A stretch of 30,552 nt of DNA from Chara braunii (lineage: Eukaryota; Streptophyta; Charophyceae; Charales; Characeae), in contig BFEA01000007.1 of NCBI GenBank assembly GCA_003427395.1, positions 7,900,662 through 7,931,213 of the forward strand, read 5' to 3'. The position numbers and the translations under genes are program-made. This document shows, one piece after another, positions 18,139-27,811 of this stretch. Positions within the stretch are counted from its first letter, which is position 1; every line of letters begins with the position of its first letter. The notes under the pieces are model-generated. The model was not told where the DNA came from and ran no database searches. It worked only from the letters and a program-made list of their open reading frames with translations.

Positions 18139-19408
18139 AAATTTGAGGTCCTCTGAGAATAAATCGGTCCAGGGCAGGACCTTTTCCTTTCCTATCTCTC
18201 TCATAGGCTCTAATTATGTCGGGAGCTGTTTCTAGAAGTTCTGCTCTTGTGAACCAGCGGTCATCCTCCGGCTCCTGATAAGCAAATCGGACCTTATACT
18301 GTTTCTGTGGACGACCTCTACCTCCTGTTCTGAACACATCTTCCCCTACAATCCCGTCAATGTCATATCTTCCGTCCATGTCTGGCGGGATCATGGACCG
18401 TCTAGATGGAAAATGTTGGCTGGTGACACACGGCAGCAACTTTGATGCGTGGAACACAGGGTAGGTGTGGAGGTGTGCTGGGATCTCTATAGTATAGGAC
18501 GGTACATCCTCTCTGCCCTTAGCTTCTAGAACTGGCCACGGTCCTCTATACGCGGGGAGTAACTTCTGCGAGATGTTCTCCTCGGGTGCAAACTCTTTAG
18601 ACTTGACCCAGACCAGGTCGCCTACCTGAAACTGTGATGGGCGACGGTGCTTATTAGCCTGCTCTATCATTCGGTGTTGGGCCTTCCTGAGGTTTTCAAC
18701 AACAGTGGCTATCTCTTTTTCATGCTGTATCGCGAACTCCCTGGTACCGGGCGGTAGGCTGTGAATCTGATCCCGGTTCAGCCCCTCAAACAGTCTACGC
18801 GGTCTAAAGGACTTGCGCAAGGCAACGGGACAAATATAGGCAAGTGGACAAATGTGCGTTGTTATTGTATGCACTGGCTACCTTGGGTAACATCTCGTCC
18901 CAGTTGATCTGATCAGGTCTGATTTACATGCGCAAAACTTGCTGCAGGATCTTGTTCATCTGCTCTGTCTGACCGTTAGTCTCTGGATGGCGGCCGGACG
19001 ACATCAACAACTTTGATCCATAGACTCTCATCAGCTCCTGCCAATTCTGGCTGATGAAGTGACTATCTCTATCGCTAACCATAGACAACGGGACTCCATG
19101 CTCACTAACCCAAAAATCGAAAAACTTCTGAATCACTGACTTTGTGCGTGCCTTTGCAAGGAACGGGACAAAAATAGCATATTTGCTAAGCCTATCAACT
19201 ACGACCATGACTTGGCTCTTGTCGTGCCTACTCTTGACACCGGCATCCGTAAAGTCAATGGAGATTGAATCTCCAGGCTGGTCTGGAATGGGCAAGGGTC
19301 TGAGAAGACCCAGACGGGCACGCATAGTAGTCGTGTTCCTCTGACAGACTTTACAACTGCAGACATACTCTATGCAGTCGTCTTTCATTCCTGGTCAAGT
19401 GTACGCGT
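18137..19408 (-). pseudogene. Element D integrase and chromodomain-like tail (partial)
   Basis: The sequence starts inside the zinc-binding region (CKVCQRN present, HHxx part lost). It keeps SIDFTDAG with the first catalytic Asp, VVDRLSKYAIFVPF, SDRDSHF with the second Asp and NGQTEQMNK with the Glu. TAA 18924-18926 replaces the Tyr of A (RMYIRPDQ). The frame changes near 18840, where a short stretch does not fit integrase. A long frame (18874-18137) follows with GDLVWVKSKEF and the tail YKVRFAYQEPEDDRWF. It lacks the mosaic patch of A and so shows the older sequence there. Confidence 0.87.
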
Positions 19409-19923
19409 TGTCGCGCCCCCACTGCTTCAAGGGTCTGGTTAGATGTCCTTCCCCGGACCGAGCGCAGTGGGTTGGTGGACTGGCAGGCTGTCACACAGGA
19501 ATTTGGTAGGTATAGAATAAAGGTGTATTCAAAGGCAGTCTTTGTCACACTTAGTCATACAGCCGGGTAGTTAGGGTTATCCCTCCTGCCAGCGGCAACA
19601 CGGCTTAGAGTGAGGCGTTCGGGTTTATCGCCTGCACCTGACCCCGTATAAAGGTTAGATTCAAGGTCATCGGAGTCCCTATCATCCAGGAGTCCTTCGA
19701 GCTTCCTTGAGTGTAACCTGTGTAACATAAGGAGGAACATATCATACATACATCATAGAGCAATTGACATTGACAGAACGAGAAGACCAGAAACCAGACT
19801 CTGCGAGAGCATGACCAGAGATACGAGACTGAAGAGTAGTACACAGTGTATGCAGAGAGCAGCCATCGGAGGGCTGTAGTCACGAACAAGTCATAATAAT
19901 GACATGATACATCAAAGAGAACC
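19409..19923. other. Non-coding left part of the foreign segment
   Basis: No open frame with a recognisable product and no strong repeat is seen. The only lead is the TGTCGCGCCCCC edge, compatible with one end of an LTR. Confidence 0.4.
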
Positions 19924-21027
19924 TCAATCAATAATGACAAGTGGTACCCCCTTGTGAGTAAGTGTCGCTGTCTGGGACTCCATATCTGGTACCCGCTGGT
20001 CCCCCTCGTCATTGAGAACTCGTGTGGCTATCGACTCTGGAAGCACATAGCTGATATCAAGAGGCGCTGCTGGATCAATCTTGCAGATATAGGCCATGCA
20101 TCTCGCCATCTCCTCGTCTGCAACGCTCCTGAGAAAAAGCTCCTCTGCGAGGGTGATGTCGCCCATAGCTCCAATCAGTATCTCAATCCGTCCTCTGGAA
20201 ATCTCGAGGAAACAATCTCCGTAAAGAGGCTTCCGAAAAGCCTGCATAGCAAAGTCAGCCCCGACCAAATGACTATAGCCATCTCCGAGATATGGGACTG
20301 GACCTTCCCCTCTTGGGGGACCAACAATTGCCTCGGTCCTAGGGTCGTCTGACATGCAGAAGCCAATCGCCCAGCAGATATCGTGCAAGAAGATACGCAA
20401 TCCTCCTCAATGTCGCTTTGCGTCGTCGCCGCTCACCGGTCTCCAGTGCTCCTGGTACTGTCCATAGACTCAGTCTCTGTGAGTGTGAAGTAGTCGCCAA
20501 GATCAATGTCACTCACGCAGCAGGGCTCCTGGTCGCACTGATCCGTCTCAGATCTCTGTACGCATGTAGTGATCGGGACCCCGGATCTGGCTATCTCCCT
20601 CCTAATCCGGTTGTCCTTCCGCCTCTTCTCCTTGCTGCGAGACTCATTGAGGGGCTTGGGGTTACACCCATCAAAGTCGAAGAGTACACCCCTAGGTGTT
20701 GAAGGTACGCGAGTGAATGTAGCCAATTATCCCTCCAATAGCTCTCCCTGTGAAATATGTAGTCCGCAATCCTGTCATACGTGGTGCCCTTCACCCCCTT
20801 CTCTGCCCCCTTTACCAAGTAGGTAATCACCAGTGTGTGTCTGGAAGTTGGGAACTCATTGGCCCTGATAACAAAGCTCTGATGTCCCACATGTCTGTAG
20901 CACAACCTCTCAACCAGTCTACCCCACGTAGGGGCAGTCTCACGATGACGGGCCAGCTTGGACAGAAGGCGCACTCTCACTAATGCGGATGTTCCCTCCA
21001 AGACCTGGCCGGATGGAAGTCAGCAAC
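19924..21027 (-). pseudogene. Unrecognised protein remnant in three frames
   Basis: I do not recognise this protein. Three consecutive minus-strand open stretches have ordinary, mixed protein composition. 21001-20591 contains RADYIF-like text (DRIADYIFHRESYWRDN). 20726-20433 is basic then acidic (GVLFDFDGCNPKPLNES, RSKEKRRKDNRIRREIA). 20400-19924 contains LHDICWAIGFCMSDDPR and ends GVPLVIID. They overlap or nearly abut, so one protein of about 350 residues with frame changes near 20715 and 20450 and a TGA at 20407-20409 fits. Introns at those points are the alternative. The basic run could be a nuclear localisation signal. Lying next to minisatellites inside a retroelement suggests another mobile element or a captured gene. 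Confidence 0.4.
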
Positions 21028-21390
21028 TCAATGTAAGTGCCTGCCTGAGTGGGCTCGGCTGAACAAACAACCTCAAGGAATGGGCCCGCCTGAAGGGGCC
21101 CAGCTAAAACAACAACGATCTCGAGAAATGGGCCCGCCTGAAGGGGCCTGGCTGAACTGCAACAATCTCACGGAACGGGCCCGCCTGAACAGGCCCGGCT
21201 GATCAGCAACAATCTCAAGTAGGCCCGCCTGAAGGGGCCCGGCTGAACAGCAACAGTCTCAAGTAGGCCCGCCTGAAGGGGCCCGGCTGAACAACAACAG
21301 TCTCAAGTAGGCCCGCTTGAAGGGGCCCGGCTGAACAGCAACAATCTCATGGAGCAGGCGCGCCTGAAGGGGGCCGACTGAACAACTACT
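21023..21390 (+). repeat. Minisatellite, about 45-bp unit, about 8 copies
   Basis: Each unit carries GGCCCGCCTGAAGGGGCCCG followed by GCTGAACAGCAACAATCTCA with small changes. GGCCC and GGGCC within a unit can pair. Middle units are nearly identical and the outer ones more diverged. Confidence 0.88.
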
Positions 21391-21619
21391 GATCAACAAG
21401 TCATCTCATGCACAGGGACCGGTCATAAATGCTGAATGTACTGGGGCTGGACTGTACCAAGTCGTCTATGCAGAGACTGAACTGCAAATGTTCCCCGTGC
21501 GGGAAGGTATCATGTGCATGAGGTGGTGCTGATCAGCAAGGAAATAAATCGACGGGTGCGTGAAGGCAAATCATCCCAACTAGATCATCATAGTACTCCC
21601 TCTGACATCATCATAGCAA
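21391..21619. other. Spacer between two minisatellites
   Basis: Nothing recognisable is seen here. Confidence 0.4.
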
Positions 21620-22240
21620 TCCTAGGCTCGGGCGCGCATGGGCGCGCACTCAAATGACAATATCCAGCCTGGGCACGCATAGGCGCGCACTTCTAATAAC
21701 AATTCCAGGCTTGGGCGCGCATGGGCGCGCACTCAAATAGCAATATCCAGCCTGGGCGCGCATAGGCACGCACTCTAATAACAGTTCCAGGCTTGGGCGC
21801 GCATGGGCGCACACTCAAATAGCAATATCCAGCGCAAGTGCGCATGGCCGCACAGTCAAATGACAGTATCGAGCATGGGCACACATGGGTGCGCACTCTA
21901 ACAGCGATGTCAAGCTTGGGCGCGCATGGGCGCGCACTCTAACAGCAATGCCAAGCCTGGGTGCGCATGGGCACACACTCAAATAGCAGTTCCCCGCTTG
22001 GGCGCGTATGGGCGCGCACTCAAATATTAATGCGGGGTGCGGGCGCGCACGGGCGCATACTCAGAAAACAATATCGAGCACGGGCGCGCATGGGCGCACA
22101 CTCAAATAGCGTTACAAAGCCCGGGTGCGCTCTCAAATATCCATATAAAGCTTGGCCGTGCAAGGGGGCGCACTCAAATAATGATATAAAGTTTGGGCGC
22201 GCACTCGAGTAATAATAAAACTCAGGTGCGCAAAATTAGC
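21620..22240 (+). repeat. Minisatellite, about 41-bp unit, about 15 copies
   Basis: The core GGGCGCGCATGGGCGCGCAC is followed by TCAAATAGCAATATCCAGCC-like text and repeats about every 41 bp. Some later units are shortened (near 22120 and 22200). It is rich in CpG, and the core is a near-palindrome of alternating GC. Cys/Ala-rich open frames here are by-products. Confidence 0.9.
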
Positions 22241-22606
22241 AGTATCTGCTGCAGAACGCAGAATCATAATTGACAAAAGTCAAACAGCAGAGCGCGTCCT
22301 ACTGCTCGGTCTAGAACTCAGCAATGTCCACTGCAGGGCACACGACCAAACAACGGAGCGTGCGTTGACACACAACCTCAAACTCAACGATGTCCACTGC
22401 GGGATTCCAAATCAATGATTAGCAAGGTCAACAACGGAGTGCTCAACAATTCCCGCCGTTCAAAGGCAAAGTCAACAAGTCGAGCGCATGCTGTTGCACT
22501 TACTCAAATTCATCAGGTCCGAGTTCACAGATCAAGTGTTTGTTGGCATTGGTTGCTGGTCAAGGCAAAGTTCTCAGATCTAAGTGCCTGTTGGTGCACT
22601 GGTTCA
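22241..22606. other. Unassigned part of the foreign segment
   Basis: It contains loosely repeated text (AGCAATGTCCACTGCAGGGC-like near 22320, AACGATGTCCACTGCGGGAT near 22385; AAAGGCAAAGTCAACAA and CAAGGCAAAGTTCTCAG) but no gene. Confidence 0.4.
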
Positions 22607-22712
22607 AAAATCAGCCCTTAGTTGTAGTGCGCATGTGCGCACAACATCTGGCCCGAAAATCAGCCCTCAATTATAGTGCGCATGTGCGCACAACATCTGG
22701 TCCGAAAATCAA
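22607..22712 (+). repeat. 53-bp direct duplication with GTGCGCA hairpin
   Basis: Two units (about 22607-22659 and 22660-22712) share AAAATCAGCCCT, TAGTGCGCATGTGCGCACAA and CATCTGG.CCG. Each has the inverted repeat GTGCGCA-TG-TGCGCAC. The duplication ends at the point where homology to gag of A starts. Confidence 0.8.
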
Positions 22713-22713
22713 C

Positions 22714-23710
22714 CCGTCTCTGGACAGCTAACTAGGCACGGGCCTGCAACCTCTGCCGAAGGCACATGTGGTGTGGGAGATTCCTCTGTGCGAGCGCTCA
22801 CTTCCCCACATGGCCTAGAAGTAGGGGCAGTTGCGACCCCTACCGGCGGCTGCCTTTTGACTCCTGGGCAGCCCACCGGGCTTGTCTATACTTAGGACAA
22901 TATTTGATGATATGGGCAGGGTCACCGCAGTAAATGCACTGCCCCTGCTCCATTCGCTGCTGCCAAATCTTCTGGTCCATGCCCAAATTTTCCTAGGGCC
23001 GGCCTTGTGGCCAGCCTGGGTGCCAACCTCCTGACCTTTGAGGTGACTTGCCACCTCGTCGTTGTGGGGACCGACTAGAACCTTGACGATCTCGCGGGGG
23101 ACCTTGACCCCTACCTCCCTCTTGGCGGTCCCTTTGGCTGCCAACCCCCTGAGCGCCAGATCCTCGGCCTCCCATGGCCTGGCCCCTTTGGCCCTGGCCT
23201 CCTCCTCTACCTTGCGGCCTCCCTCCAGCCTCGACAGCAGCATAGGACCTCCCCTGTCCCACGCTATTGTCCTCCTCCTCGAGGCCCCACTCAATCTGAT
23301 TGTACGGGACCTCGTCAGTACCACCTTCCTCTAATGTAAGGATCATGTGATCCTTGGCCCTAAATTGGCTAGAGATGGTACGGCCTTTCTACTTTTTGCC
23401 CTTATCTAAGTCCTTGTGCCAGAAAGTGGAAACTGGCATGGACTTGGCCTCAAACAGCACCACCTCTCTACTCAGCACATCATACGTCATAGTGGGCTGT
23501 TGGGACTTGTCAAAGAAATGCCCTCGTAAGGGCTCTGGCATGGCACGATAGAAAAGTTGGACCAGTCGGGACTCCGTCACACCATGGTCCAGGACGGCTA
23601 CCAGGTCGTCCATAACGGCCTTGATTGCCTTGGCAGTCCTCCATTGTCGTGAGTGGATGCGGGCCACCGGGTCGTCCATAACGGCCTTAAGTGCCTTGGC
23701 ACTCCTCCAT
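22714..23710 (-). pseudogene. gag: Element D gag, C-terminal half (decayed)
   Basis: On the minus strand it matches A positions about 1860-2770. It shows VMDDLVAVLDHGV, FYRAMPEPLRGHFFDKS, an Arg/Gly/Gln-rich RNA-binding-like tract (RGGGQGQRGQAMGGRG) and a CCHC knuckle (CIYCGDPAHIIKYC, about 22897-22939). TAG 23389-23391 replaces the Trp of A (GKQWKGR). The knuckle is in another frame than the Gly-rich tract, as it is in A, so either both share an old indel or this is a real frame change in the family. Near the cut end a block of about 66 bp (MDDPVAR / MDDLVAV) is doubled. Confidence 0.85.
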
Positions 23711-23821
23711 AATGGCCTTCAGGCTGAAATGACAGGGGCCTGTAAGCCCTTATTTCTAGGCTTTTAGGTTGAGAATGCGGGACGGGCCCTGAAGGCCCGT
23801 GTGGCTACGCAGTATGCCACA
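23711..23821 (-). repeat. 3' LTR of element C, truncated
   Basis: It starts TGTGGCATACTGCG on the minus strand, one base off the complement expected from the 5' LTR edge (TGTTGCATAC). It resembles the same part of the LTR of B (AGGCTGAAA.GACA.GGGCCTGTA.GCCC) and stops after about 110 bp where D begins. Confidence 0.75.
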
Positions 23822-23833
23822 CCCCCCCTCCTT
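23822..23833 (-). other. Polypurine tract of element C
   Basis: AAGGAGGGGGG-type run on the minus strand directly before the LTR start. Confidence 0.8.
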
Positions 23834-23835
23834 GA

Positions 23836-25354
23836 AAGACTGAGCTTACCTGCGAGGGCGAAGCTGTCTGTCTGAGGGAGGGACCACAGTCCGGGTGGGA
23901 GGGGCAGGTCGTGAAGGTCCCTGAGCTAATCTTTGTCGCTCGTAGTGAGCGTAGATCAGCGGTGCGGATGCTTTCAAATCTGTTCCTAAAATCCACCGAG
24001 TGTGCTTTGAATGTAACTTTGTACTGTTGAGGCTTACTGTCGTACTTGCGATCCGTGATGACGCCGTCAGCTTCCTGATGACCATCCATAGATGGAGGGT
24101 CCTGCGATCGTCGGCCCGGGAAGTCGTCGCTCTTAGCTGGCGTATATGTTACCAGCTTCGAGGCGTGAAAGACTGGATGGACCATCAGATGCGGGGGGAT
24201 GTTGATCACAAATGAAGGACCATCAGGCTCATCGCCCGCGGCTGATGTTACGGGCCATGGTCCAAACCACTTGGGAAGCAATTTGCGTGAAACATCCTGT
24301 TCCAGTGCAAACTCTTCCGCGAAGACCCAAACCAGATCACCGGCGCGGATGGGACATGGCACGCGACGCCTGTTGGCTTGCTGCTGCATGCGAACTTGAG
24401 CCTTTTGCATATTCGCGCGGGCTTGAGCCAGCAATTCCCTGTACTTCCGGACGAAAGCGGGAGAGCAAGCGGCGTCGATGTCGGCTGGTCGTGGGAGGAG
24501 AAGGTCGGCGAAGATACGGCCTTTCCGTCCACCGTTGTGCAACGCGAATGGAGTCACGCCGATCGCCGGGTGCACCGAAGTGTTGTAGGTGAACTCAATG
24601 TCGGGGAGGCGGTCAACCCAATCTTTCTGGTCCGGAAGGATGAGCGTACGAAGCATCATTTGAGCGGTTTGATGTGCCCACTCCGTTTGCCCGTCCATCA
24701 GTGGATGCCGAGCCGAACTTGGTTTCATCTTCGTGTCGGACTCCTGCATGAGAGCAGTCCAAAATGTCGACATGAAGCAAGTGTCGCGGTCGCTGACTAT
24801 GTCTTCCGGTACACCGTGGCCGCAAATCCAACCGGTGTGCAAGAGGCGTGCCAGCTCGGGAGCCGTGGAGTAGTACTTGCAAGGGAGAAAACGCGCATAC
24901 TTACTCAAACGGTCCACAACCGTGAGCATGCCGTCGTGCCCGAGGCGATCCCGGGGAAATGGTCTGGTGACATCCATGGCAATGGAGAGGCCGGGTTCCC
25001 GTGGGATAGGCATCGGGCGCAACTCGCCGTAGGGATTGCGATTGCGGGGCTTGATTCGTCGACAAACTTCGCAAGAGTCGCAATACCGAGTGACATCGGT
25101 AATGAGGTCGGGCCATCGGAATCGTTGTCGAAGCCGTGCAATAGTGCGGTTGACTCCGAAATGGCCGGCGAGTCACGAGTCATGGTACTCCCCGAGAAGG
25201 CGAGTTCGAAGACGACGGTCTCGTGGGACACACAATAAGTCCTTGCCTCTCGAGTGGCTGGCCGGCGGGTGATCCGAAGATAGCTGTGCATAGAACGTGG
25301 CAAAATGCGGATCCGACTCATAGCCCCGGATGAAGTGTTGTTGAAGTTCCTTGT
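23836..25354 (-). pseudogene. Element C integrase with chromodomain-like tail (nearly intact)
   Basis: On the minus strand: zinc-binding EYHDS...AGHFG...CDSCEVCRR with all four HHCC residues, then AMDVTRPFP (first Asp), VDRLSKYARFLP, SDRDTCFMS (second Asp), MDGQTEWAH (Glu), GDLVWVFAEEF, FHASKLV and a tail with DDFPGRRSQ and YKVTFKAHS. TGA 25173-25175 lies between the two His without a frame change. The last part shifts frame near 24000; the tail then continues to VPPSDRQLRPRR, as in B. All catalytic residues remain. This is the reference used here to recognise the damaged integrase of B. Confidence 0.88.
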
Positions 25355-25468
25355 CGAATGCGAAGGCATGATATGTCATAGCGCAAAGATCAGATCTTCG
25401 CGAGAGTGCATCGAATGCGAAGGCATGATATGTCATAGCGCAAAGATCAGATCTTCGCGAGAGTGCAT
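25355..25468 (-). repeat. 57-bp in-frame tandem duplication in Pol of C
   Basis: 25355-25411 and 25412-25468 are identical. The unit is 19 codons (ALSRRSDLCAMTYHAFAFD), so the frame is kept. It lies just after RNase H. B and A have the segment once. Confidence 0.92.
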
Positions 25469-26989
25469 CTGGTGCGTAGTTGGAGAGGCCGGGGAGATGT
25501 TTCAATGTGAAGCCAAATCGGTCAATGAAGTACATCCATCGTCCGATCGTGCTGCTCACTGTATCCTGCGTCTTGTAGTAGGTCAATGGGTTGTTGTCCG
25601 TGACCCATGTGAACCTACGACGCCCAAGGAGGAAGTGCCGCCATCGCTTGAGAGTCATCACGAACGCAAGCAGCTCCTTCTTCCTTGCATCATCAAGCGA
25701 ATTGATGGGAGGCACTTTGTTGCTGAAATACTCCACAGGGTGCCAGTCGTCGCCGTCGTGTTGTTCCAAGACTGCCCCAATGCCATAGCCGGAAGGGTCA
25801 GTTGTCACCCTCGTAGGCAGGGTGGGGTCATACATGCTAAGGACGGGCGCCATGAGCATGGCCGTCTTAAGTGCTTGGAATGACCGGCGTGCGTCGTCAT
25901 CGAATACGAATGGCACCTTTGGCGATTGTAATCTCGTCATAGGTGCAACAATCCTTGAGTATCCGGTGATGAATCGCTGATAGTAACCCGCCAACCCCAT
26001 GAATGAACGAAGGTCCGTGGTGTTCGTGGGCTCGGGCCGTACGCGAAGGGCCTTGATCTTGTCCGCAAGCGGGCGGATGCCTTGCGGCGTCACATAATGT
26101 CGCAAGTACTCGAGCTCCTGCCGCGCGAATTCGCATTTGTCGCAGTTGGCTTTGTACTTGGCTTGTCGTAGCCGCTCCAAAACGATGCGCAGGTGTTCCA
26201 CATGCTCGTCCAAACTCCGGCTGTACACCAGGATGTCGTCGAGGTAGATAAGTACGAATCGATCCAGCACGTGTCGGGACTCCGTTGTCATAGCCGCTTG
26301 GAAAGCGGTCGGGGCATTCGTAAGGCCAAATGGCATAACCAGCCATTCGAAATGCCCATATCGCGTCTTAAACGAGGTCTTGTAGCGGTCCTCCTTCCGA
26401 ATCTCGAGTTGGTGATATCCCGACTTGAGGTCGAGCTTGGAGAAGAACTTGGCGCCGCCCAGTCGTTCGAGAAGGTCATCGATGCGTGGAAGAGGGACGG
26501 CGTTTCTGATCGTTTGCGTGTTGAGCTTGCGATAATCGATGCACAACCGCCTTCTTCCGGACGAAGAGAACAGGAGCACCGTATGGCGATGAGCTAGGCC
26601 GAATCCAGCCTTTCTCCAGAAGGTCGTCGAGTTGTGCCCGTAGCACACTTAACTCTTCCTCGCTCATTCGGTAGATGCAACCGCGCGGAGGTACAGCCCC
26701 GTCCTCGAGGATGATCTCGTGGCGGATGGGCCGATCCGGTACTACTCTGTGCGGGCCTTCGAACACGTCGCCATAGGCGTCGAGAAGCTCGGTGATGCGT
26801 GGGTCCAAAGACGAGTCCGTCGATGAAGCGTCATGGGGCGGGAGGGCGTGGAGAAAACACACCCCCATCTCCTCGATGTCATCTCTGATGATGGAAGCTC
26901 GCATGCTTGCGGCGGATACCACGTGGCAGCTGATCGAAGGGTGAGGAGGAGCCACAGTACATGGGACAAGTACGCCGTTCCGTTCACGA
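25469..26989 (-). pseudogene. Element C reverse transcriptase and RNase H
   Basis: On the minus strand: KGWIRPSSSPYGAPVLFVRKK, then a frame change near 26550-26570, LCIDYRKLNTQT, motif A FSKLDLKSGYHQ with Asp, MPFGLTNAPTAFQ, motif C IYLDDILVYS, FMGLAGYYQRFI, RNase H with TTDPSGYGIGAVL, RKKELLAFV, VTDNNPL and DALSRR. All RT and RNase H acidic residues are present; Pro replaces Ala after the first RNase H Asp. The indel lies between fingers blocks (FVRKK / RLCIDY), where a few bases appear lost. Confidence 0.9.
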
Positions 26990-27580
26990 ACGTGAACGGT
27001 GCGGCGATAGAAGTTCACCGGGTGATCCTCGCTTCGCAGCCATGACATGCCCAAGATCATGTCGAATTTGGTGTCCAAAATATCGAAGGACACCGCCTCG
27101 CTTGCATGCGGGGCAAAGTACACGGGGATGTCATCTATGCACCGGTCTATTGACTTGTGCATGTGACCTTCTGCCAACATGACTTTCGTAGGCTAGGACT
27201 TCCTCCGGACGTGTGGGCCAAGGCCAGCGCGTACCATAAAGTCCTGGCTCATGTAGTTGCGAGATGCTCCGCAATCGATTAAAGCGCTGCAGGTCGCCTC
27301 TCCGATCTGAATACGTATATATAACAATGGTGCGTCGATGTCGTCGTACCGTTGTCTCTTGAACTCGCGGTCGATCTTCGCAATGTAGGCGTGAAGGTCG
27401 ACAACCTCTACTCCGGCGTCCATCAACGGAGTTGGTACTACAGTGTGCAAGTAATCCCGCAATTGTGCCATGAGCACGTTGCAATGCGGTTTCGGCAATC
27501 GACCAGACCAGGGAAGGGGCATCCATTGGAAGTCCGCAAATGTCAATGGGTCGAGCTCTTCAAGTCTTGACCATGACGTT
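26990..27580 (-). pseudogene. Element C retropepsin-like protease
   Basis: On the minus strand: ELDPLTFADFQW, LLYIRIQIGEATCSALIDCGASRNYMS, then FDILDTKFDMILGMSWL. The catalytic triplet is DCG rather than the usual DSG or DTG; the change at the second position may lower activity. TAG 27193-27195 lies in frame between the two halves (RRKS stop PTKV), where B has Asn. The frame is continuous with the first RT blocks. Gag ends in another frame upstream, so expression by frameshift is possible, though decay can also explain it. Confidence 0.83.
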
Positions 27581-27811
27581 GAATCCCCGACGGTAGATGG
27601 CGGCGAAGCTGCCGAATCGGTTGCCGATGGTGATGAAACCGTGCATGCGGTAGCGGTTGGTCCAACGGTGGGACTAAGTGGACAGCATAGTCCCCGTAAG
27701 CATACCGAGAAATCACGGCATTCGCATCCTCCCCAGATGTGTAGGACGCCGCTAGCAAGGCGGCCGAATCCGGCGGAGTGAGAGGTGGAGTCGCCTCACC
27801 TCCCGCGGAAC

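Larger units (their letters stand above)
19409..22713. other. Foreign 3.3-kb segment inside element D
   Basis: Similarity to element A stops after GTGTACGCG (about 19408) and resumes near TCTCTGGACAGCTAACTAGG (about 22714). None of the sequence between matches A, B or C. The left edge reads TGTCGCGCCCCC, an LTR-like start, but no matching second repeat or target duplication was found. It holds an unrecognised coding remnant (minus strand) and two minisatellites. Confidence 0.65.
17197..23710 (-). mobile_element. Element D: broken A-family Ty3/Gypsy element with foreign centre
   Basis: In minus-strand order there is a gag piece (23710-22714), foreign DNA (22713-19409), integrase with tail (19408-18137), purine tract and 3' LTR (18125-17197). 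Gag, integrase and LTR match element A closely. Protease, RT and RNase H (A positions about 2770-5088) are absent. The 5' LTR, leader and first half of gag are also absent, cut at the junction with C at about 23710. Confidence 0.8.

Noticed and set aside
21620-22240. Regular repeats that could suggest a CRISPR array
   Set aside because: Units are tandem and diverged with no unique spacers, in a eukaryotic retrotransposon setting without cas genes.
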